64,000 nt of DNA, from positions 1 to 64,000 of the forward strand of contig NZ_BGOW01000020.1 in the NCBI RefSeq assembly GCF_003851125.1. The letters are read 5' to 3'. A program made the position numbers and the translations under genes. Numbering within the stretch: the first letter of the stretch is position 1; each line of letters starts with the position of its first letter. The notes under the pieces are model-generated. The model made no database searches and was not told the origin of the DNA. It was given only the letters and a program-made list of their open reading frames with translations. Positions 16,024 to 24,534 of this stretch are shown piece by piece. Source of the stretch: Sulfuriferula multivorans. GTDB taxonomy: Bacteria > Pseudomonadota > Gammaproteobacteria > Burkholderiales > Sulfuriferulaceae.

Positions 16024-18468
16024 TCACTGGACCGGTACCGCCACGGTTGCCGGAGCCAGGCACACCTTGTCGTTGCAGGCCTGGATACGCAGGCTTGCGC
16101 TAACTGGTTGTCGAAGCGCTTTTTGCGGCAATTGTCCGAATAGCGTGATACGACCCTCGTACACCGCGATACCTTGCGGCGCAAACGGGGCCTTGAACAT
16201 CTGCGCTGCCGGGTATTTTATTTTCAGCTCCGGATATTCCGCGAGCAAAAATTGCGTGGGGATCAGATTGGGGTCGGAAGCCGGATTGGCATTGATGTGA
16301 TAGCCCGCTTCGATATCAATGGTCACAATCAGATCGGCGCCGGTACTGGATGGCACAAGACGCGCCGTGGTGCTTACATGATCGGCGGAATTCGGAAACC
16401 CCGGCGTCGCTGTTTTGGCTGTATCTGACGAAGCCGTTTTCTGCAGCGCAGTAATCAACGGCGGCTGGTTTAGCGGAGCCAGTAGAGCGCCCCAATTGAA
16501 GGGATCCGCAGCGACTTGCGCCGACAGCGATGAGAGTTCCCGGCGCGCGGCACCTGCATAACGAGCATCGCCGGTGGCGATGGACAACTCCAGTAGCAGC
16601 ACGATGGAAGAAGACTGCCCCGACGGCAGCACTGAATCCCCCTCCGCCGGAGGAGAGAGCAGTAAATCGCTCTGATCCTGGGTTTCTACAAACTGGCCAT
16701 CGGGCCGGGCAAAGCGTTGCAGCATGGCATCGGCAATCTGGCGGGAACGTGCCAGCCACACGGCATCGCCGGTTTGCTGGTGCAGCGTCAGGCAGGCCTG
16801 TCCTAGCAAGGCGTAGTCGTCCAGGAAGCCGCTGCCGCCGGGGCGGCCTGCAAAGAATTGATGCTTGAGATCGCCTGTTGCCGGATCGAAAGTGTGTTGC
16901 CAAAGCCAGTCGGCATTGTGCTGTGCAACCTTGGTCAGCGCAGGATCGTGCAGCCAGTGACCGGCTTGGGCAAAACCGATGATTGCCAGCGCATTGATGG
17001 CGGTGACGATCTTTTCGTCGCGGGCGGGTTGAGTACGTTTCTGGCGCGCGCTCAGCAGCTTGTCCCGCAGTGGCCGTAACATTTCGATGGCCGTTGCCAA
17101 TTGGTTTTTTTGTGCCAATTTCTGAGCCTGGTCGCGTTGCAGGCGCAGCACGTTACCCTCGGGCTGCTTATGTCCTGCTGGCGCCGGCGGCATCGGGACC
17201 AACTGATACAGCGTCAGGAAACGCTGCGTATCAGCGACCCCCAGTATCGCTTCGATCTGCTGATGCGTCCATATGTAACTGGCGCCTTCGCTGCCATCTA
17301 CTTCGGCATCCTGCGCGCTATAAAATCCGCCGCCCGGTGCTTGCATCTCAGTTGTCATGTAGTGTGCGGTGCGCAACGCAACCTGCCGGTACAGCGGGTT
17401 TTTGGTGATTGCATAGGCGTGTGCATACAGACCGAGTAGCTGCGCATTGTCGTAGAGCATTTTCTCGAAATGCGGAATGGACCAGCTCGGCTCGATGCTG
17501 TAGCGATGGAAGCCGCCTCCCAGCTGATCCATGACGCCGCCTTCAGCCATGGCCTCCAGCGTCTGCGTGGCCATGCCTTGCACTTTGGCATCACGATTGA
17601 GCGTGCCGGTACTCAATAGCATCGACAGCAGCGGCGATTGCGGGAACTTGCTGGCACGCACGCCGACACCCGCATCAAATACATCGAAGTTGCTTGCGGC
17701 CTCGGCAATCGCCCTATCCCGCCATTGCTGCGGCGCCAGGGCTACCGAGCCTGCCGTAGCGGAACCGCGCTCGGTTTGCTGCAAAGCCAGATAAACCTGA
17801 TCTGCCAGTGCCACAACTTCGGCGTGATCTTCAATCCAGGCATGGTGCATGCTTTTCAATAGCGCCGGGAACCCGGGCAGCTTGCCCTGATCCTGCGGCG
17901 GGAAATAGCTGCCCGCATAGAAGGGCTTGAGATCCGGGGTGAGAAATACATTATTGGGCCACCCGCCGCCACCGGTCATGATCTGAGTAGCCAGCATGTA
18001 GATGCGGTCGATGTCCGGACGCTGCTCGCGATCCACCTTGATGTTGATGAACCATTGATTCATCAGTTTGGCGATCTCCGGGTTGGAATAGATTTCACGC
18101 TCGGCCACATGGCACCAGTAGCAGGTGGAATAGCCGATAGAGACGAAGATCGGCTTGTTCTCGCGCCGGGCTGCTTCCAGCGCATCCGGCCCCCACGGGT
18201 ACCAATCCACCGGATTGTGCGCGTGCAGCAGCAGATACGGATCACGGCTGTGGATCAGGCAGTTGGTATAGGTCTTGCCGTCAAACGTTACAGCGGGGGT
18301 AGTGGGTGACGGCGATGCTGTCGGCGCCGCATTTGCGCGCGTCATCCAAACTCCTGTCCCAGTCAGCAGCATCGCTAACATGAACCCGAACAGCATCAAA
18401 CTGCGTCTCTGCCATATCAGTGAGCCTTGGTTATGCAACCGAACCGCATTCTGTAGGGCAAGTATCAT
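16024..18468 (-). CDS. DUF255 thioredoxin-domain protein (YyaL-like) fused to a DsbD-alpha-like domain
   Basis: 814 residues. A membrane/signal helix lies at ~25-45. The thioredoxin-like DUF255 domain follows with the CxxC motif C-Y-W-C at 116-119 ([13 protein letters not shown] before it, [10 protein letters not shown] after). Next is a six-hairpin glycosidase-like (alpha/alpha) domain to about 660 ([29 protein letters not shown]). The last ~115 residues ([41 protein letters not shown]) match the N-terminal periplasmic domain of DsbD. This extra domain suggests a periplasmic thiol-redox role. ATG 18468 has GAGGCG eight bases upstream. Confidence 0.85.
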   Translation of the reverse strand: MILALQNAVRLHNQGSLIWQRRSLMLFGFMLAMLLTGTGVWMTRANAAPTASPSPTTPAVTFDGKTYTNCLIHSRDPYLLLHAHNPVDWYPWGPDALEAARRENKPIFVSIGYSTCYWCHVAEREIYSNPEIAKLMNQWFINIKVDREQRPDIDRIYMLATQIMTGGGGWPNNVFLTPDLKPFYAGSYFPPQDQGKLPGFPALLKSMHHAWIEDHAEVVALADQVYLALQQTERGSATAGSVALAPQQWRDRAIAEAASNFDVFDAGVGVRASKFPQSPLLSMLLSTGTLNRDAKVQGMATQTLEAMAEGGVMDQLGGGFHRYSIEPSWSIPHFEKMLYDNAQLLGLYAHAYAITKNPLYRQVALRTAHYMTTEMQAPGGGFYSAQDAEVDGSEGASYIWTHQQIEAILGVADTQRFLTLYQLVPMPPAPAGHKQPEGNVLRLQRDQAQKLAQKNQLATAIEMLRPLRDKLLSARQKRTQPARDEKIVTAINALAIIGFAQAGHWLHDPALTKVAQHNADWLWQHTFDPATGDLKHQFFAGRPGGSGFLDDYALLGQACLTLHQQTGDAVWLARSRQIADAMLQRFARPDGQFVETQDQSDLLLSPPAEGDSVLPSGQSSSIVLLLELSIATGDARYAGAARRELSSLSAQVAADPFNWGALLAPLNQPPLITALQKTASSDTAKTATPGFPNSADHVSTTARLVPSSTGADLIVTIDIEAGYHINANPASDPNLIPTQFLLAEYPELKIKYPAAQMFKAPFAPQGIAVYEGRITLFGQLPQKALRQPVSASLRIQACNDKVCLAPATVAVPVQ

Positions 18469-18563
18469 TTTTCGCCTCGACCTGATTCTATTTATTAGCG
18501 ACAGCTTAGCAGCGTCAAATCCGCCTGTTAATTATTGAAGAGGCCGGTTAACAGATCCGATGA

Positions 18564-18989
18564 TCACCCATCCGATGGTCCCACTGACCTGCGTTGTTTT
18601 TTAGTATCGCCGTGCTTCTGCTTGCTTTCCAGCCGGCGTCTTTGCGAAGCCCGGGTCGGCTTGGTTGCGCGGCGCAGTTCGGGGACTTCGGTGGCGCGAC
18701 GGATGAGTTCAACCAGGCGCACCCGTGCGTCGTCGCGGTTGCGGCCCTGAGTGCGAAAACGCTGGGCTTCGATGGTGAGTATGCCTTCCTGATTGATGCG
18801 CCGGCCAGCCAGCACGGTCAGCCGGGCGCGCACCGCCTCGGGCAGAGAAGGGGAACGAGCGACATCGAAGCGCAACTGTACCGCCGACGATACTTTATTG
18901 ACGTTCTGACCGCCCGGGCCGGAGGCGCGGATAAATTGTTCCTGGATTTCGCTGTCAGGGATCGAGAGTGTGCGGGTAATGTGGATCAT
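18564..18989 (-). CDS. arfB: Alternative ribosome-rescue factor / peptidyl-tRNA hydrolase ArfB
   Basis: 141 residues. The release-factor GGQ motif is in RASGPGGQNVNKVSSAVQLRFD (~23-44). A basic C-terminal tail (KPTRASQRRRLESKQKHGDTKKQRRS) fits the part of ArfB/YaeJ that enters the empty mRNA channel of stalled ribosomes. The protein hydrolyses peptidyl-tRNA to free them. It overlaps the stop of the sugar kinase gene by 4 bases and is probably translated with it. Confidence 0.93.
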   Translation of the reverse strand: MIHITRTLSIPDSEIQEQFIRASGPGGQNVNKVSSAVQLRFDVARSPSLPEAVRARLTVLAGRRINQEGILTIEAQRFRTQGRNRDDARVRLVELIRRATEVPELRRATKPTRASQRRRLESKQKHGDTKKQRRSVGPSDG

Positions 18990-20212
18990 GGGAAGGATTT
19001 TACGCCTGCCTGGGCCAGCCTGGCCGCGCCGAATGCGGCCTCACCCTGTTGAGCCGTTTCGACGGGCACTCCCAGCTGCTTTTCGCGGATGTGGCGCCAG
19101 ACTTCATTTTTGCTACCACCCCCGGCGCTGATCACGCGCCGCAATGGCGTTGCACCCAATTCGGCCAGTCTGGCATAGCCCAGGGCTTCGATGCGTGCGA
19201 TGCCTTCCAGCATGCCGTGCAGGAATCGCACGTCGTCCACCGGGCGCGGTTCCAGGCGCGGCAGCAACGCCGGGGCGTGAACGGGAAAGCGCTCGCCGGG
19301 CCGGGGCAAGGGATAGTAGTCGAGCCCGCTTGGCTGGTCGGGATGGATTTTCATGCTCAGTTCTACCAGAGCGGCATCGGTGAAAAATTGGCGCAACACA
19401 CCACCGCCGCTATTGGATGCGCCGCCCGCCAGCCATAAATTGCCGAAGCGGTGGCTGTATACCCCATATTCGACGGATTCGACCCGCGTCGTCGAGAGCA
19501 GCTTCAGTACCAGGGTGGTGCCCAGCGAAGTGACGGCGTCACCGGGTTGTGCAACGCCAGTGGCAATGAAGGCGGCAATGCTGTCGGTGGTGCCTGCGCG
19601 CACGATGCAGGCAGGATTGACATTGAAATGGCGTGCCGGGTGGCGGTTGATGCGGGCTAGCGGGGTGCCGGGTGGGACCACGCGCGGCAACAGTTGCGCT
19701 ATCGGCAGCGCCTGTATCCAGGCCGGCCAGTCCAGGGTGCACGGGTCAAAACCGGTTTTGAGTGCGTTATGGTAATCGCTCATGCCGCCAACGCCAGTCA
19801 ACAGCGCGGCCAGCCAGTCGGCCTGGTGCAGGAAATAGCGTGCGTGAACCGTGCCTGCCTGTTGCATCAGCCACATGCCTTTGGCGAGGCTGCCTGGTAA
19901 TGGCACGCCATCCGTCCCCGCACTGGCACGCGTATCGTTATAGAGCAAAGCCGGTGCCAGCGGCTCCAGTGCGTCATCGGCCAGCAGCACGGTGCCGGAG
20001 GTGCCATCTACGGCAATGGCGGCCAGCGCTGCCCGTTGCGCACGTGGTATTTGCGCCAGCAGATCGAACAGGGCTGCGCGCCAGTCAGCAGTATCCTGTT
20101 GTTGCGGAACAACATATTTGACGCTTGCCTCGAAAGCCACGCCGCCGGCAGCATTGATGACACAGGCTCGCGCACCCGATGTGCCAAAATCCAGTCCAAG
20201 GTAAAACATCAA
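18986..20212 (-). CDS. FGGY-family carbohydrate kinase
   Basis: 408 residues, close to the shorter D-ribulose kinase-like FGGY proteins. The N-terminal ATPase core has LGLDFGTSGARA (phosphate 1 loop) and AVDGTSGTVLL. The C-terminal half has TTDSIAAFIATG, VTSLGTTLVLKLL, LAGGASNSGGGVL and the adenosine motif VISAGGGSKN. It phosphorylates a sugar or polyol with ATP; substrate is uncertain. Start is MMFYLGLDFG or the next Met. It is divergent from smc and coupled to arfB. Confidence 0.86.
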   Translation of the reverse strand: MMFYLGLDFGTSGARACVINAAGGVAFEASVKYVVPQQQDTADWRAALFDLLAQIPRAQRAALAAIAVDGTSGTVLLADDALEPLAPALLYNDTRASAGTDGVPLPGSLAKGMWLMQQAGTVHARYFLHQADWLAALLTGVGGMSDYHNALKTGFDPCTLDWPAWIQALPIAQLLPRVVPPGTPLARINRHPARHFNVNPACIVRAGTTDSIAAFIATGVAQPGDAVTSLGTTLVLKLLSTTRVESVEYGVYSHRFGNLWLAGGASNSGGGVLRQFFTDAALVELSMKIHPDQPSGLDYYPLPRPGERFPVHAPALLPRLEPRPVDDVRFLHGMLEGIARIEALGYARLAELGATPLRRVISAGGGSKNEVWRHIREKQLGVPVETAQQGEAAFGAARLAQAGVKSFP

Positions 20213-20275
20213 TCGCGTCCGATTCAGGTAAAATTACAAAAATATAAAAACCATTCTCGCATCACTTCGTAAAAA

Positions 20276-23200
20276 TTGCGTTTAACCGCCATCAAACTTG
20301 CCGGGTTCAAATCCTTTGTTGACCCCACTCACATCCCCATTGTCGGCCAGATGGTCGGTGTGGTGGGACCGAATGGCTGCGGCAAATCCAATGTGATCGA
20401 CGCGGTACGCTGGGTGCTGGGTGAATCGCAGGCCAAGCAGTTGCGCGGCGAATCCATGCAGGACGTGATTTTCAACGGCTCCGGCACGCGCAAGCCGGTG
20501 TCGCGGGCGTCCGTTGAACTGGTGTTCGACAACAGCTTGGGGCGCGCGGCCGGACAATGGACGCAGTATGCCGAAATATCGGTCAAGCGCGTGTTGAACC
20601 GCAACGGCGATTCCAGTTACTACGTCAATAACCAGCATGTGCGGCGCCGCGACCTGACCGATATTTTCCTCGGCACCGGCCTCGGCACCAAGACTTCCTA
20701 CGCCATTATCGAGCAAGGCATGATTTCGCGCATCATCGAAGCCAAGCCGGATGAGTTGCGCGGCTTTCTGGAAGAAGCGGCAGGCATCTCCAAATACAAG
20801 GAACGCCGCCGCGAGACCGAATCCCGGCTGAAGGACACACGCGAAAACCTGCTGCGCGTGGATGACATCCGGCGCGAACTCACCGAACAGATAGTCCGTC
20901 TGCAGACGCAGGCGCTGGTGGCGCAGCAATACCTTGCACTGCAAACCGAACTGAAAAACGCGCAGCAAATGCTGTGGCTGGTCAAAAAACGCGACGCGCA
21001 GGCCGCGCGCGAACGCTTTACGCGCCAGATCGAGGAGACGGGCAGGCAAATCGAGGCGCAAACTGCGCAATTGCGCCAGACCGAGCTGCAAATCGAGGAA
21101 ACCCGCACCGCGCACTATGCCGCCACCGATGCACTGAACACCGCGCAGGGTGATTTTTACGCTGCGTCTGCGGAAGTCTCGCGACTGGAGCAAAATTTGC
21201 GCCATCTCGCCGACACGCGTGCGCGCCTGGCTGCCCAAATCCATCATCTCACCGAACAGCGCGACAGCCTGGAAAAACAGCACAACGACATGGCTGCCAG
21301 CCTGACGCAATGGCAACAACGTTTGCAGGACACGGACGCCGCGCTGGCAGACGCCGAAATCGAATCTGCCGAGGCCAGCAACACGCTGCCCGAGGTGGAA
21401 AGCCTGCTTGCCGATACCCAACGGCGTGTTGCCGATTTGCAGCGCGAACTATCGCTCAGCGAACAATCGCACCAGATCGACGAAACTCATCACCAGCACA
21501 GCGCAAAAACCCTGCAGCAGCTGGAATCGCGCCATACTCGCCTGACTCACGAGCAGCGCGGCCTGCCTGAGCCCGACCGCGTGGCGCTGGGCACCGCCGA
21601 GGCTGAGCTCGAAACCATTACCGAGACATTGGAAAATCTGCGCGAACAGACTGACGCGGCCCAGCAGCATCTTCCAGCGCTGGAAGCTCAGCGCCAGCAA
21701 CTGCGCGCGCAACTGGAAAATGTCACGCGCCGCCTGCATCAGGCCGAAGGCCAACTTGCCGGCCTCAACAAGATTCAGGCGCATCTGGATGCCGATACCA
21801 AATTGGATGGTTGGCTCAATCGACACCAGCTCGCCTCGCTGCCGCGTCTGTGGCAACAAATCGAGGTGGAAACCGGCTGGGAAACCGCTCTGGAAGCGGT
21901 TCTGCGGGAACGCATCAATGCACTGGCGGAACCCGGCTCGAATGTATCCAGTGTCCTCAATGACATTCCTCCCAGCCGCGTGAGTTTTTATGATCCGCAC
22001 ACAGTGCCAGCCACTTCCGCCAGTACCCTGCTGCCCACACTTGTGGATAAAGTGCGATGGAAAACAGGGCAGGGCGGGGCACTGGCGGACTGGATAGGCG
22101 AAGTTTATGTGGCCGACACCGCAGCGGCAGCGCTGGCGTTACGCGATCAATTGCCTGCCCATGCTCAGCTGGTATGCCCGGAAGGCCACATATTCACGCG
22201 TCATACGCTGAGCTTTCATGCCGAACAGTCCGCCGTGCAAGGGGTGCTGGCAAGACAGAAGGATATCGAACGGCTAACCGTCGAGACGGAAGAATCGGCG
22301 CTGCAAAAGGAAGCACTGGCTGAACAACTGGCACAAAGCGAAGATGCGTTGCGCCATGCGCAACAAAATCTCAGCGTCTTGCGCAACCAGTTCAACCAGA
22401 CCCAGCAACGCCAGCATCAATTGCAGATGGACACAATGCGCGCGCAACAGGCGCTGGAGCGCGTCACCCAGCGCAGCGCACAAATTACCGCCGAACTGGC
22501 CGAAGTAGAAGCACTGATGGAACAGGAGCGTATTGAACAGCAGGCCGCCAGCGAACGCTTACACGAGCACCGCACCCAGGCTGGCTTTGTACGCGAGCAT
22601 CTGGATGATGCGCGACGCGCGCGCAGTGATGCTGAAAACCTGCTCAACCAGAAACGCGAAGCGCAGCGTTTAAGCGATCGTAAATTGCAGGAAATTCGCT
22701 TTACGCTGCAATCATGTGACAACAAAATCAATGACCTGAATAACGCAATTAAACTTAATTCAGAGAACAAAAACCGACTCAGCGAACAACTGGCTCAGCT
22801 TGGTATCGAGCAAGCCCGCATCGACGAATCGGACCAGCAAGCAGCCCTGCAACAAGCTATTGCCGAGCGCCAGGCACAAGAACATGCGCTGGCCTCGCGC
22901 CGCAATGAACTGGAAGCCGCCACCGCCCAATTGCGCACGCTGGAAGAAGCGCGCATGCGCCTCGAACAAGGCTTAACTCCCTTGCGTAACCGCATGGAGG
23001 AATTGCGTTTAAATGAGCAAGAGTCACGACTACTTGAAGTGCAATGTGAAGAACAACTGAGCGCTTTGCAGGCAGATGAAGCCAGCCTGCTTGCCAGTCT
23101 GGAAAAGGGTGCCAAAGTCAGCGGACTGAATGCAGAAATTGCGCGACTGGGCAGCGCGATCGAAGATCTGGGCGCTGTCAATCTGGCTGCACTGGATGAA

Positions 23201-23782
23201 CTACAACACGCGCAGGAGCGCGAAACCTATCTGATAGCGCAAGGTGACGATCTGAACCAGGCCATCGCTACTCTGGAATCAGCCATCCAGAAAATCGACG
23301 CTGAGACGCGCGAATTGCTCAAAACCACGTTTGATACCGTCAACCAGTCCATGTCCGAGTTATTTACCACGCTATTCGGCGGCGGCCAGGCGCAACTGAT
23401 TTTGACCGGAGAAGAATTGCTCGACGCCGGCGTGCAGGTGTTTGCCCAGCCGCCCGGCAAGAAAAACAGCTCGATACACCTTTTGTCGGGCGGCGAAAAA
23501 GCCCTGACTGCGCTGTCGCTGGTGTTCGCCCTGTTCAAGCTCACTCCGGCGCCATTCTGCCTGCTGGACGAAGTGGATGCCCCGCTGGACGACAGCAATA
23601 CGGAGCGTTACGCCCGCCTGGTCAAGCAGATGTCCGAGCACGTGCAGTTCCTGTTCATCACGCATAACCGCATCACCATGGAAGCCGCGCACCAGTTGAT
23701 CGGCGTCACCATGCAGGAATCCGGTGTTTCGCGCACAGTGACCGTGGATCTGGAACAGGCTGCCAATCTCGCCGCCGCTTGA
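20276..23782 (+). CDS. smc: Chromosome segregation ATPase SMC
   Basis: 1168 residues. The N-terminal ATPase head begins RLTAIKLAGFKSFVDPT with Walker A G-P-N-G-C-G-K-S (31-38). Long Glu/Gln/Arg-rich coiled coils (~170-500 and ~660-1010) flank a hinge (~500-640; LPRLWQQIEVETGWETALEAVLRERI). The C-terminal head has the ABC signature LLSGGEKALTAL and Walker B FCLLDEVDAPLDD. It loops DNA with ScpAB to fold and separate chromosomes. The start codon is TTG at 20276: the conserved N-terminus begins exactly there and no ATG is available. The ribosome site is weak. It lies about 380 bases from the dif site. Confidence 0.96.
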   Translation: MRLTAIKLAGFKSFVDPTHIPIVGQMVGVVGPNGCGKSNVIDAVRWVLGESQAKQLRGESMQDVIFNGSGTRKPVSRASVELVFDNSLGRAAGQWTQYAEISVKRVLNRNGDSSYYVNNQHVRRRDLTDIFLGTGLGTKTSYAIIEQGMISRIIEAKPDELRGFLEEAAGISKYKERRRETESRLKDTRENLLRVDDIRRELTEQIVRLQTQALVAQQYLALQTELKNAQQMLWLVKKRDAQAARERFTRQIEETGRQIEAQTAQLRQTELQIEETRTAHYAATDALNTAQGDFYAASAEVSRLEQNLRHLADTRARLAAQIHHLTEQRDSLEKQHNDMAASLTQWQQRLQDTDAALADAEIESAEASNTLPEVESLLADTQRRVADLQRELSLSEQSHQIDETHHQHSAKTLQQLESRHTRLTHEQRGLPEPDRVALGTAEAELETITETLENLREQTDAAQQHLPALEAQRQQLRAQLENVTRRLHQAEGQLAGLNKIQAHLDADTKLDGWLNRHQLASLPRLWQQIEVETGWETALEAVLRERINALAEPGSNVSSVLNDIPPSRVSFYDPHTVPATSASTLLPTLVDKVRWKTGQGGALADWIGEVYVADTAAAALALRDQLPAHAQLVCPEGHIFTRHTLSFHAEQSAVQGVLARQKDIERLTVETEESALQKEALAEQLAQSEDALRHAQQNLSVLRNQFNQTQQRQHQLQMDTMRAQQALERVTQRSAQITAELAEVEALMEQERIEQQAASERLHEHRTQAGFVREHLDDARRARSDAENLLNQKREAQRLSDRKLQEIRFTLQSCDNKINDLNNAIKLNSENKNRLSEQLAQLGIEQARIDESDQQAALQQAIAERQAQEHALASRRNELEAATAQLRTLEEARMRLEQGLTPLRNRMEELRLNEQESRLLEVQCEEQLSALQADEASLLASLEKGAKVSGLNAEIARLGSAIEDLGAVNLAALDELQHAQERETYLIAQGDDLNQAIATLESAIQKIDAETRELLKTTFDTVNQSMSELFTTLFGGGQAQLILTGEELLDAGVQVFAQPPGKKNSSIHLLSGGEKALTALSLVFALFKLTPAPFCLLDEVDAPLDDSNTERYARLVKQMSEHVQFLFITHNRITMEAAHQLIGVTMQESGVSRTVTVDLEQAANLAAA

Positions 23783-23802
23783 CCACCCTATGGAATTGAC
23801 GC

Positions 23803-24000
23803 ATGACCTATGAAGAGTACCTGGACGAAGTCACCACGCTGATTACTGAATTGTTCGGCCTGAGTGATGATGCGGCGATCAAGCTGGTCATGCAGGCTCA
23901 GGCGGATGATTTTTTCGTCCAGCACGATGAAGTCCCGGCGCTGCGCAACCAGGATCAAGCTCAGCGCGATGCAACATCCATTTTCAAGCGCAAGGTGTGA
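23803..24000 (+). CDS. Small acidic protein downstream of smc
   Basis: 65 residues starting MTYEEYLDEVTTLITELFGLSDDAAIKLVMQAQ, which looks like one or two amphipathic helices, followed by ADDFFVQHDEVP and a basic end (IFKRKV). It starts 20 bases after smc, so is likely cotranscribed. It is acidic and without membrane segments. The family is not recognised. Coding is supported by codon periodicity and position, not by a known domain. Confidence 0.6.
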   Translation: MTYEEYLDEVTTLITELFGLSDDAAIKLVMQAQADDFFVQHDEVPALRNQDQAQRDATSIFKRKV

Positions 24001-24161
24001 CAAGCAGCGGTACAAGGTGCGGTAACGCACAGATCACGCCGACTTAAAAAGATAAGCTTGCCAAAAGTTTCGCAAACGAATTTTAATATGCTGAGACAAG
24101 CATTGGCGGTATTGTTGAGCGCAGACGAGCCAGGAAAAAGCCGCCCTGTTCGCCATCCATA

Positions 24162-24189
24162 ACTTCGCATAATGTATATTATGTTAAAT
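24162..24189 (+). other. dif: dif site: XerCD recombination site of the replication terminus
   Basis: The 28-bp site consists of an 11-bp left arm ending CGCATAA (XerC side), the 6-bp centre TGTATA, and the 11-bp right arm TTATGTTAAAT (XerD side). From memory of the Escherichia coli dif sequence, the centre and XerD arm are identical and only three bases of the XerC arm differ. XerC and XerD resolve chromosome dimers here at FtsK. The site is intergenic, 162 bases after the last gene of the smc group and 50-80 bases from the Mu-like element's end. Confidence 0.9.
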
Positions 24190-24240
24190 AATGTAATTTA
24201 TTGAAGCGATGTGGATCCAGCGAGTAAAATGCGTGACGGC

Positions 24241-24282
24241 GGACACATGGTCTGAAACATCGGGACACATGGAATGAAACAT
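24241..24282 (-). repeat. Tandem end repeats, possible transposase-binding sites
   Basis: GGACACATGGTCTGAAACAT (24241-24260) and GGACACATGGAATGAAACAT (24263-24282) are direct repeats with a 22-base period, 18 of 20 bases equal. Read on the minus strand each is TGTTTCA..CCATGTGTCC. The MuA sites R1 and R2 at the right end of Mu are likewise adjacent ~22-bp repeats containing GTTTCA. Similar TGTTTCA motifs in inverted orientation lie at the other end (35238, 35279, 35362). An insertion-sequence end is the alternative. Confidence 0.5.
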
Positions 24283-24345
24283 TCCAAACCGTCTGTCCAT
24301 GTGCAAAGCTACTTAACACCCTGTGCCAAATAGCGCGCAAATAAC

Positions 24346-24368
24346 AAGGCCGAGAGATACTCGGCCTT
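24346..24368. terminator. Bidirectional terminator-like hairpin
   Basis: AAGGCCGAG (24346-24354) and CTCGGCCTT (24360-24368) pair perfectly over 9 bp with loop AGATA. TGTTTT follows on the plus strand. It would stop transcription leaving the tape-measure gene leftward and transcription from smc rightward. Confidence 0.8.
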
Positions 24369-24534
24369 TGTTTTACTGCTACCGCCTGCGCGGCTCTGTG
24401 GCCGTGGTTTGCGGTTTCCCCATGTGTGCCATATTGCGGGCGCATCCAAGGTTATGGCGCACTTCTCGCCTTGATTGCATAGCCCAGCGGACCCCAGTCC
24501 GCTTAAATTCGAATCATTGGTATCGGTTTAACAA

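Larger units (their letters stand above)
24001..24534. other. Intergenic region holding dif, the element's right end and a terminator
   Basis: No gene is supported over these 534 bases. The only long frame (24179-24445, minus) runs through dif and the tandem repeats and lacks protein-like character. In order the region holds the tail of the smc group, dif (24162-24189), a 22-bp-period tandem repeat (24241-24282), and a terminator hairpin (24346-24368). About 165 bases follow in which I recognise nothing. Confidence 0.7.

Noticed and set aside
20282-21421. 379-codon frame antisense to smc
   Set aside because: Shadow of the strongly conserved SMC head and coiled coil.
24179-24445. 88-codon minus-strand frame
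   Set aside because: Overlaps dif, the tandem repeats and the terminator; no protein-like pattern.
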